Shown one piece after another: positions 48,149-56,000 of a stretch of DNA of 58,718 bases. The stretch lies in the IMG/VR virus record IMGVR_UViG_3300025305_000019, positions 1 through 58,718 of that record; one strand, 5' to 3'. Every line of letters starts with the position of its first letter. Position 1 is the stretch's first letter. Below the pieces are notes generated by a model that was not told where the DNA came from, did not search any database, and worked only from the letters and a program-made list of their open reading frames with translations. A program made the translations under genes and the position numbers. This DNA is from a virus.

Positions 48149-51100
48149 ATGGCATCAGATTACAAACAAGCGCGTATGTTCCTTGCTCGCGTTCTACCAT
48201 GGCCCACCGAGGACCGGCAGCAGGAATACGTCAACCTTCACCACACCTTTATCCCGAACGGTAAAGAGGGCAAGACGGACAAGAACGGTAAGCAGGAAAC
48301 CGGCATGACTGGCCGTGCTTACCGCGACGTGGGCGAGCTAGTCGGCTACATGAAGTTCGCGGATGGCCTGTCACGCAACCGGGACTTCTACTTCTGCACC
48401 TCGACCCAGAACTACGCCATCCCGTCAGTCAGTGGTAAGGGCAAGCCCTACCTCAAGGCCGCTAGATCGTCGGACGCTGCAACCTTGCATAAGGCGCTGT
48501 TCATCGACTGCGACTTGAAGGACGGCGACCACGGCTACGCCAGCAAGAAAGAACTCATCACCGCTCTCGCCGCCTTCCTCAAGGCGACCAAGCTCCCCAA
48601 GCCCACGATCTTTATCAACACGGGCGGCGGCTACCACATCTACTGGGTTCTCGCCACTCCCCTGCCGACCGACGAATGGTCGAAGCTGGCCTATGCTCTT
48701 GCCGAGGCAACCAAGCGCGAGGGCCTGAAGTGCGACAGCCAATGCACCATCGACGCATCGCGCCTGTTGCGTATACCGGACACGAGGAACTTCAAGTACG
48801 ATCCCCCGCGCCCGGTTACCATCGAAGGTACCCCGCTGGACTTCGATTACTTCAACGAGAAGATTTCGGCAGCACTGGAGCCTTACAAGGTTGCGGTGCC
48901 TTTTAGCGTTAAGAGTGTCAATGTCTCCATGCTCCCGCCGCGCCCTGCTATCGAGGGTGTGTCGGACCTCACGGCTGGCATCGACATGTCGAGCTATGCA
49001 CCTGTCACCATCGACAGCCTGATCCCAGAGTGCCCGTTCATTGCTGACGCCATGTCCAACGGCGGCGTCAACAACCCCAACCCGCTCTGGAACCTGACGA
49101 CCCTCATTGCCACGTTCACGGAGAACGGCAGGTCGAACGCCCACACCATGTCGAAGGGCCACCAGTCATATGGTCCCGGCGAGACGGATGAGCTTTACGA
49201 CCGGAAGGTACACGAGAAGACGACGCGCAACATGGGCTGGCCCAAGTGCCAGACCGTGGCATCGTCGGGCTGTTCCTTCTGCGCCGCCTGCCCCCACTTC
49301 AAAGAGGGCAAATCTCCCCTGAACTTCGGCAGCAAGGTTACCCCCCAAGGTAATACCCTCCCCAATGGACAGGGGAGCCCACTGGGAGGCGTTCAGGGGT
49401 CGGGGGCTCCTACCCTACCCGGAATAGCACAAAGCCCGTCAGCGGCCCTGCTAGCCGGTCCTACGATCATCCCCGGAACGGGTGTCCAAGACCCCGATCT
49501 CCCGAATGGGTACATCCGCGACCAGCGTGGTATCGTGATGACCCAGAACCTCCACGACGATGGCACCAGCACATGGTACCCCGTCAGCAACTATCCAATG
49601 ACCTCGCCGTGGATGCAGCGCGATCCTTGGAGCATCAACTTCACTACTGTTACCGAATTCAACAAGACCTCCCAAGTGTGCGTGCCGTGTAAGGAAGTCG
49701 GTACGGGCGAGATGAAACGGGCTCTCCAAGAGCAGGGTTTCATGGTTACGGGTGGCCTTCGCGGCTTCGGTCTAATATCGGATTTTATCATGGCATGGGT
49801 TACGAAACTCCAGTCGCAGAAGGACATGATTATCACGTCAGTGCCGTTCGGCTGGATGGTGCGTGGCGGTAAGACCCATGGCTTCGTGTATGGCGGCAAG
49901 CTGCACACGGCCAATGGTGTAGAGCCAGCGTCCAACACCGATCCCGAGTTGGCCCGTCAGTTCGAGCCCACGGGTGAGCGCCAGCATTGGCTGGACGCCG
50001 CCAAGATGATTACCGATCAGCAGCGCCCCGGCCTCGACGCCATCATCGCGTCAGCGTTCGGTGCACCGTTGGTCCGCTTCACGGGCCACAGCGGCTTGCT
50101 GATGTCTGCCTACTCCATGGAGAGCGGCATTGGTAAGTCCACCGCCCTCCGCATTGCACAGGCAGTATGGGGTGATCCCGTTAAGGCCATCCAGAGCCTT
50201 AGCGATACGCAGAACTCCGTCCTGAACAAGCTGGGCGAACTCCGCTCCCTGCCGATGTTTTGGGACGAATTGAAATCGGAGGAAGATACCAAGAAATTTG
50301 TCGATACAGTTTTCCGCCTTACGCTCGGCAAAGAGAAGTCGCGTATGCGGTCCAACGTAACCCAGCGGACCCCCGGCACATGGCAGACGATCATGGTGTC
50401 CGCGTCGAACGAGAGCCTTATGGACGTTGTAGCCTATAAGACCCGTGCCACCACAGCAGGTATCTATCGTGTGTTTGAGTATACGCTGGCCCCGGCAGCG
50501 CCGGGCAGTCCCGGTCAGATCGACCCGACCTTGGCCCAGCGCATGACCTCCAAGCTGAATGACAACTATGGCGTCATCGGTATGGAGTATGCGGGTTACC
50601 TCGGAAGTAACGCTGCCATGATCGAGAATGACATGGCAAACACCATGTCGCAGATCGGCAAGGAAGTCGGTATGCACGCCGACGAGCGTTTCTGGATCGG
50701 GCTTATCGCTTCGATCCTTCTGGGGGCAAAGTACGCCAACCTTCTGGGCTACACCCAGATCGACCAAGTGCTACTGAAGTCGTTCATGTATAACACCTTG
50801 CAGGACATGCGCCGCGAGCGCAACAGCCAGCCGGTGGATATGCGGAATGTCGTCAACGTGGTGAACGTCCTCGGTCGGTTCCTCAATGACCGCCGTGCGA
50901 AGCACACCCTCTACACGTCCAGCATCCATCGTGGACGTGGTAAACCGGCAGCGGGTACCATCCAGATCGTGCGGGACCATACCCGGCTGGATGCCATCCA
51001 TGTCCATGTCGGCGTGGACGATCACATCGTCCGCATCGGCCAGTCCTACCTTCAGGAATGGCTCAAGGACAATAACTACCCCCGCCACGTCTTCATGCGA

Positions 51101-51238
51101 GCAATGGAGACAACCCTAAACTCGAAGACCGTACTGGCAAGGCTCGGTGCCGGTACAAATTTGACTGGTGCATCCGAATACGTTATCGAGATTGACATCA
51201 GCGGTACGCCTTCCCTGAACTTCATTGATGAGGCATGA
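48149..51238 (+). CDS. Primase-helicase (AEP-like primase fused to DUF927/D5-type helicase)
   Basis: 1029 residues. N-terminal primase-like part: KALFIDCDLKDGD with a DxD metal pair (about residue 117), INTGGGYHIYWVL (about 156) and DASRLLRIPDTRNFK (about 207), the three AEP motifs. A Cys cluster CQTVASSGCSFCAACPHF (about 367-384) follows. C-terminal helicase: Walker A SMESGIGKST (about 656) and Walker B LPMFWDELK (about 703). The protein would unwind and prime phage DNA for the family A polymerase. Palindrome copies 48815, 49337 and 50595 are in frame. Confidence 0.82.
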   Translation: MASDYKQARMFLARVLPWPTEDRQQEYVNLHHTFIPNGKEGKTDKNGKQETGMTGRAYRDVGELVGYMKFADGLSRNRDFYFCTSTQNYAIPSVSGKGKPYLKAARSSDAATLHKALFIDCDLKDGDHGYASKKELITALAAFLKATKLPKPTIFINTGGGYHIYWVLATPLPTDEWSKLAYALAEATKREGLKCDSQCTIDASRLLRIPDTRNFKYDPPRPVTIEGTPLDFDYFNEKISAALEPYKVAVPFSVKSVNVSMLPPRPAIEGVSDLTAGIDMSSYAPVTIDSLIPECPFIADAMSNGGVNNPNPLWNLTTLIATFTENGRSNAHTMSKGHQSYGPGETDELYDRKVHEKTTRNMGWPKCQTVASSGCSFCAACPHFKEGKSPLNFGSKVTPQGNTLPNGQGSPLGGVQGSGAPTLPGIAQSPSAALLAGPTIIPGTGVQDPDLPNGYIRDQRGIVMTQNLHDDGTSTWYPVSNYPMTSPWMQRDPWSINFTTVTEFNKTSQVCVPCKEVGTGEMKRALQEQGFMVTGGLRGFGLISDFIMAWVTKLQSQKDMIITSVPFGWMVRGGKTHGFVYGGKLHTANGVEPASNTDPELARQFEPTGERQHWLDAAKMITDQQRPGLDAIIASAFGAPLVRFTGHSGLLMSAYSMESGIGKSTALRIAQAVWGDPVKAIQSLSDTQNSVLNKLGELRSLPMFWDELKSEEDTKKFVDTVFRLTLGKEKSRMRSNVTQRTPGTWQTIMVSASNESLMDVVAYKTRATTAGIYRVFEYTLAPAAPGSPGQIDPTLAQRMTSKLNDNYGVIGMEYAGYLGSNAAMIENDMANTMSQIGKEVGMHADERFWIGLIASILLGAKYANLLGYTQIDQVLLKSFMYNTLQDMRRERNSQPVDMRNVVNVVNVLGRFLNDRRAKHTLYTSSIHRGRGKPAAGTIQIVRDHTRLDAIHVHVGVDDHIVRIGQSYLQEWLKDNNYPRHVFMRAMETTLNSKTVLARLGAGTNLTGASEYVIEIDISGTPSLNFIDEA

Positions 51239-51561
51239 CAATGACCACCGAAAAAAACCAGCCTGACAACGACAACCCGACCGAGGCCGAACTTGATAAC
51301 TTCATGGTGGATTTTATCCAGCGTGTTTCCCGGTCCTTCAGCACCTTCCGTACCATGATACAGTTGATGTCTGGTGTTGAGATGGACATGGTGTTGGTAG
51401 CTCGCCCGAAGATCGACGGGGAAGCCCACGGCAACATGATCTTCTCCAACATCAACTCACGGGAGGATGTCAAGGCAATGCTGCTCTCGGCGTCGGCATC
51501 GACAGAGACGGCAGTGAATGGGAACATGCCTGTTCGACCATCGGACACTACCGCCCACTAA
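51235..51561 (+). CDS. 108-residue acidic protein
   Basis: ATG 51235 overlaps the primase stop (ATGA). A disordered acidic start (MTMTTEKNQPDNDNPTEAEL), then a helix FMVDFIQRVSRSFSTFRTMI and strand-rich remainder. Last gene of the plus-strand half, directly before the bidirectional terminator. No family recognised. Confidence 0.65.
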   Translation: MTMTTEKNQPDNDNPTEAELDNFMVDFIQRVSRSFSTFRTMIQLMSGVEMDMVLVARPKIDGEAHGNMIFSNINSREDVKAMLLSASASTETAVNGNMPVRPSDTTAH

Positions 51562-51581
51562 GGTTACCCCATGAGGTAACA

Positions 51582-51613
51582 AAAAACCCCCCGGCGCTAA
51601 CCGGGGGGTTTTT
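51582..51613. terminator. Bidirectional rho-independent terminator
   Basis: AAAAACCCCCCGG pairs with CCGGGGGGTTTTT around CGCTAA. A and T tracts on both sides let it stop transcripts from either direction, fitting its place between converging genes. A palindrome copy (51563) adjoins it. The loop and stem repeat the terminator at 26946 in inverted orientation. Confidence 0.93.
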
Positions 51614-51635
51614 CTTTGTCTGGAGTTCTGAAGGT

Positions 51636-52139
51636 TTAGAAGTTCCAACCATCTACAATGAAGAATGCGACGGCGATACCTAACAGAACTGCGATCATTG
51701 CACGAGGCCAGCCGGGTATATAGTTCAATGGTCGGGGACCGATCACAACTCGGCGCGCACTCAAATGCAGCAAGGCTGCGATCAGGGCAACACACCGGAA
51801 GAACGTAAGCGGACTGTAGAAAACATCTGGCCTAAGCTGCTGCACTGGTACGATCACATTCCAGAATGTAACATATCCGGCTTGGCAGGCGATTGCAGCA
51901 AATATGAGCATGATGCCCATCGTAAGACTATCAATGTATGACAGTTGGTCGTTCGGTCGTTTCAAAGTAACTTTGGCAGACGGCCAATAGGCGTGCAGGA
52001 CCGCTAGACTGGTGAAGAACAACGTACTCCCCACGTAGACGTAGAAAGTCGGCGGGTCTGTTACCAGTGAGGTAACGAAGAACAGCACTAGAAAAAGCAG
52101 CGTACCGCCTACCAGATGCCACTTTTTGAAGTCTATCAT
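51636..52139 (-). CDS. Multi-span membrane protein
   Basis: 167 residues with about four to five membrane segments: VGGTLLFLVLFFVTSLV, FYVYVGSTLFFTSLAVLHAY, TMGIMLIFAAIACQAGYVTF, FRCVALIAALLHLSA and AMIAVLLGIAVAFFIVDG. Last gene of the minus-strand late block and next to spanin-like genes, so a holin or other lysis role is plausible. Palindrome copy 52060 is in frame. Confidence 0.65.
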   Translation of the reverse strand: MIDFKKWHLVGGTLLFLVLFFVTSLVTDPPTFYVYVGSTLFFTSLAVLHAYWPSAKVTLKRPNDQLSYIDSLTMGIMLIFAAIACQAGYVTFWNVIVPVQQLRPDVFYSPLTFFRCVALIAALLHLSARRVVIGPRPLNYIPGWPRAMIAVLLGIAVAFFIVDGWNF

Positions 52140-52363
52140 TGCGGTACCTTTCCTTCCACGCGGTTTAACACACCTTGTATTACCTCGCGGGTAAAAATAG
52201 CGTCCCTTGTCTGTTTCTGCGATGACCTTTGCAGGTCGATATAGGCCGTCTGATTGAGGATCGAAGCCTCTTTCAGAGCCAGCGACAGGTTACTGTCGTC
52301 TGGCTTCTCGATTGGTTTGGGCTTAGGAGCCTTGCAGAATATCCTGCTGAAGATGTGGGTCAT
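52136..52363 (-). CDS. 75-residue protein of the lysis cluster
   Basis: ATG 52363 lies 1 nt after the stop of the upstream gene (TAAG-ATG). MTHIFSRIFCKAPKPKPIEK has a short hydrophobic start, one Cys and a Pro/Lys stretch; the rest is helical. It resembles outer spanin subunits in size and position but lacks a clear lipobox. It overlaps the next start by 4 nt. Confidence 0.5.
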   Translation of the reverse strand: MTHIFSRIFCKAPKPKPIEKPDDSNLSLALKEASILNQTAYIDLQRSSQKQTRDAIFTREVIQGVLNRVEGKVPQ

Positions 52364-52364
52364 C

Positions 52365-52796
52365 TTAACCCGCCCTTGCATGGGACTGCAAAGCCTCTAG
52401 CCTCCGCTGTACGTCTTCTATTCCCTTCATCAAAGCCGCTCCCCTTTCATGCCATCGTTCGCGATTGTTATTTATGTCGCGAACTAGGGATGCAAAGCCC
52501 ACCACTAACTGGTTGATGGCTTCGGTTCTCGCACCAACGGTTGTTTCAAAACCGTTGATAGCCGTGGTGTTGCGGTTTAGTGCGTTCAGTATTTCCGCGA
52601 ACTCTGCAAGCCGTTTCTCGTACTGTTCTAGGACCGCTTTCTCGGCCTCTTTCGTTTCCTCATCCCGTGCTTTCTGGCATTCCGTCTGCCTCCTGTCCAT
52701 CCACCAGATGACGATGAGGGACAGGACGAAAAGTATCCATCCTGTCCCTTGCGTCAGAAGGGAGCCAAGTCCCTGCTGAAGAAATTCTTCAATCAT
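52365..52796 (-). CDS. Membrane-anchored coiled-coil protein, i-spanin-like
   Basis: 143 residues: one N-terminal membrane helix (GWILFVLSLIVIWWM) followed by a long charged coiled coil (RRQTECQKARDEETKEAEKA, VLEQYEKRLAEFAEILNALN). This is the layout of Rz-type inner spanins. Position beside a small Cys-containing protein and a multi-span membrane protein supports a lysis cassette. A chemotaxis-like or entry protein is an alternative. Confidence 0.55.
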   Translation of the reverse strand: MIEEFLQQGLGSLLTQGTGWILFVLSLIVIWWMDRRQTECQKARDEETKEAEKAVLEQYEKRLAEFAEILNALNRNTTAINGFETTVGARTEAINQLVVGFASLVRDINNNRERWHERGAALMKGIEDVQRRLEALQSHARAG

Positions 52797-53071
52797 TACT
52801 TCTTGTTCCAGCCACGGTTGGCAGCCTGTGAGCGGACCCGGAGGTTACCCTTGGAGGTACCGCCTCCCGAACGCTGCGGCTTGATGTGATCCACATCTTT
52901 GCCGTCGCCCTTCTTGACCCGCCCCTCTTTCTCCATCATGCGACGGGCCTTGTTGTTATTGGATCGGGCCTTCACGTTCTCTGGGCGAGCATCGTATCCG
53001 GCATTCTTGCGCTTGATCTGCCCCGGTGTACGGTGGGAACTCGGATCGCGCTTCTCTCCATTCTCTGCCAT
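52796..53071 (-). CDS. Small HNH-motif protein of the virion cluster
   Basis: 91 residues, very basic. DVDHIKPQRSGGGTSKGNLR followed by AANRGWNKK is a short HNH core (DH...N...NR). Proteins of this size with DHIxPxxxGG occur in the structural cluster of several podoviruses. Palindrome copy 52844 encodes GTSKGN inside the loop of the motif. Catalysis or DNA-end function is unproven. Confidence 0.6.
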   Translation of the reverse strand: MAENGEKRDPSSHRTPGQIKRKNAGYDARPENVKARSNNNKARRMMEKEGRVKKGDGKDVDHIKPQRSGGGTSKGNLRVRSQAANRGWNKK

Positions 53072-53096
53072 TTCGGTTACCTCACAAGGTAATGGT

Positions 53097-56000
53097 TTAA
53101 TAGTTGTAGGTCTGGTTTACGGTGTCGAACAGTTCCTTCTCACGTCCGCGAGGCCGGATGCCCTCGATGGTCTTGAGGCGGTCTGCCTTCATCTGCTTCT
53201 GGTATCCTCGCAAGTCGCTGATCGAAAGCTTGGCTTCGTCAGGCTGGGTCTTGTTCCAAGCCTGTATCTCCCGCCAGAGACGCCCACGGGCAGCGCCACT
53301 TGCCTCCAGCCAACTGCGCTGGAAGTCTGTACGGGAAGCATTCATCTTATCCCGGTTACGGTAGAAGTTACCGCTGCGCTCGAAACCTTCAGCCTCTCGT
53401 GCCGGGGTAAACCCTAGCGTTCTAGTGACGGCTTCGCGTGCAGAGTACGGCGACATTACTTGCTTGCCGCTTCTATCACTCTTAACGCCTTCTGTATAGG
53501 CCCTATAGGACTTGACGCTATCCGAGAACAGCTTGATCGGCACCAGTCGCTCGGCAGCCTTGAGCATGTCGCCCTCGGCCAGATTGGTAACGCCCTTGGC
53601 ATAGTCCATGGCGAGGCCAGCCGGGGCACCAGCGAGGGTATCCCACATATACGCCTTCAAGTCCTGCGCCTCGTTAGACCGGGGCTCACCGAACCCACCC
53701 ATGAGCGTGTCGATGCCCATGCGGGTGGACAGGTCGATCCCGATGCCACGGGTCACACCACGAGAAATCATCTCGCCAGCCGTCTTACCGAACATCTCGG
53801 TAGCCGCCTCGCGCTGTGCATTCTCGATGTCACCCCAATTCCAGTCCGTCAGGCCGAATGCGTTAGCACCCATCACGATGAACTTGATCGGTTCCGTGGG
53901 CAGGCCCATGGCACCAGCTATAAGGACGTGCATTCCGATGGTGTAGGACAGAGCCTTGATGGCCTGCGCCCGATCCCCCGGCTTCTCGTTACGGACGGCC
54001 CGTGCTGCCTGCTCACCCAGCAACTGGTACATGCCCTGCCCGTACTTCTTGAACTGAAGCGCCAGTCGAAGCACCGGATGGTTGAAGACGGCAGGGGCAT
54101 TCGTCGCAGAGTAGTTGAACTGCGTCTGGTTGATGATGTCCTGCGCGAACTGGGTCGCACGATCCACATCCCCCGAACGCTCCATCTCTAGCCGGAAGGC
54201 CGCGAGCCCAGATACCGAACGGTTGATCGCTTCAACCGCCTTCGGCATCTGGCGCGTGATACCTTCGAGGTAACCAAGGCCAGCGTCGAAACGACCGCCG
54301 ATGCCTTCCATACGATTGGAAAGCTTGCCCACTTCCAGTCCGCTATCCGTGTCAATGATACCCCTTTCCACCATAACATCTAGGAACATCTGCTCCACCT
54401 TCGATTTGAGGCGAGAGCGGATCAGGCTAACAGGGTCGGATGCGACATAATCGCCATTCTTCGCCTTCCGAGCGGTATCAAGGGCACCCTGCCTGATGGT
54501 GGCGAGGGAGCCGATGTCACCGTAAGCGCGGCTCATTGCCGTGAACGCACGTCCGATGCCGTAGTGCGAGGCCAGCATGGGCATGGTCGTCATCATCGGC
54601 TGGGTAGCGTTGATGACCGAGTACGAGGGCGATGCCAGCTTATCCACAAAAGACACGGCCAGAATACGCTGCACGATGGCGTTGCTCGTCTTGTTCTCCA
54701 GCACCACGTTGGGCGAAGTGAGCCGCTTCTTGATCTCGTTGTTCAACTCCTGCCGAACGCCAGCAAAGCCGTCCTGCGGGTTGTCCTTGATGATCGCGTC
54801 GAACTCGGCCACCGCGTCGTCAACCAGTGGCTTCGTCTTCAGCTTCGCCACGTAGTTCGCCATGGAGTGCGAATAGTCGGTGGTGTTGCGGAAGAAGTCC
54901 TTCGACGCACCCTGTACGTACTGACGCGGCAGGTGCCGGGTCTGGATGCGGGTGGACGAGAGGACGTGAAGCGACATCTCATTGACGGCAGCGAGCAGTT
55001 CCTTCGTCTGGTCGCCCGTGAACCCACGGTCAACAGCCTTGCGCTCCATGACCGTGGACAGGCGCTGCATCTGCGAGGACAGGACATCGCCTTGGATGCC
55101 ATTGTTCTCGAATGCACGGGGCACCGCGTCGGCTACATTCATGCCCGACTTGCGAAGCTCCAGCACGCGCTGGCGAGCCTTGCGTTCCGTGTCGAACATC
55201 TCAACGTGGCGGTTCTGGACTGCCACACGGTAGCGTGCTTCGGCGTTGAGGTCGGCAGCAGTGAGCTTGACTTGGTTACCTTCCGGGGTAACGCCGAAAT
55301 TCTCACCAGTCGTCTTGTCAACGAACACCGTGCGAACGGTCGGGCGCTGCTCGATGCTCTCTGCGTATGCCTCTGCCTCGGCGGCGGTCTTGAACTCAAA
55401 CTCGTTGTCACCCAGTGCCACACCATTGGATGGTTTCTTGATGGCATAGGTTCCCCGCACCACCCAGTTACCGTGGCGCATGAGCGGGAAGTATGGTCCG
55501 TCGATCTTCGACATGACGCCAGCCGCTGCGATGGTGTCGTAGGTATCACCGAGGAACGCCTTGTCAGCGTCGGTGACGGTACGATCCATGATGCGGGTAG
55601 CCAGCGCGTCAACCGTCCCAAGGGAGGCTGGCACGTCGAACATCTTCAGCACACCGTTCTTGATAAGCAGGTGGGCCGCTTCGTTCTGCGCGTTCTTGAA
55701 GTAGTCCAGTGCCTCGCTGTGCAAGTCCTGAAGTTCCTCGGGCAGAGCCTCATACCGGGCCGCGAGGTCCGCGTGCTGGGCACGACGCCATGCGTCACGG
55801 GCTCCCTTCTTGGTGATGTGCTTCTGCTGGTCGAGAGGCCGGTCAGCGAACACGTTGGCGGAAGTCTCGTCGTGCGACAGGGCGGCGAAGTTCTCCCACA
55901 CCGTCCTGCCGTCCTCACCACGGACCTTGCTGTACTTCTTTTCAAGCCCATGGATTTTCATCAGCATGGGCTCCACCTTGCGGATGCCCTCCAAGGCCAG

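Larger units (their letters stand above)
365..51763 (+). repeat. Strand-specific oligomer GCGCACTCAC (nine exact, two near copies)
   Basis: Exact 10-mers start at 13090, 27647, 29210, 31203, 32045, 33385, 34962, 37384 and 46376; the 9-mer GCGCACTCA also occurs at 365 and 51755. All are on the plus strand, and I noticed none on the minus strand. They occur in genes in two frames (AHS or ALT) and in non-coding DNA, so codon use does not explain them. Confidence 0.65.
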
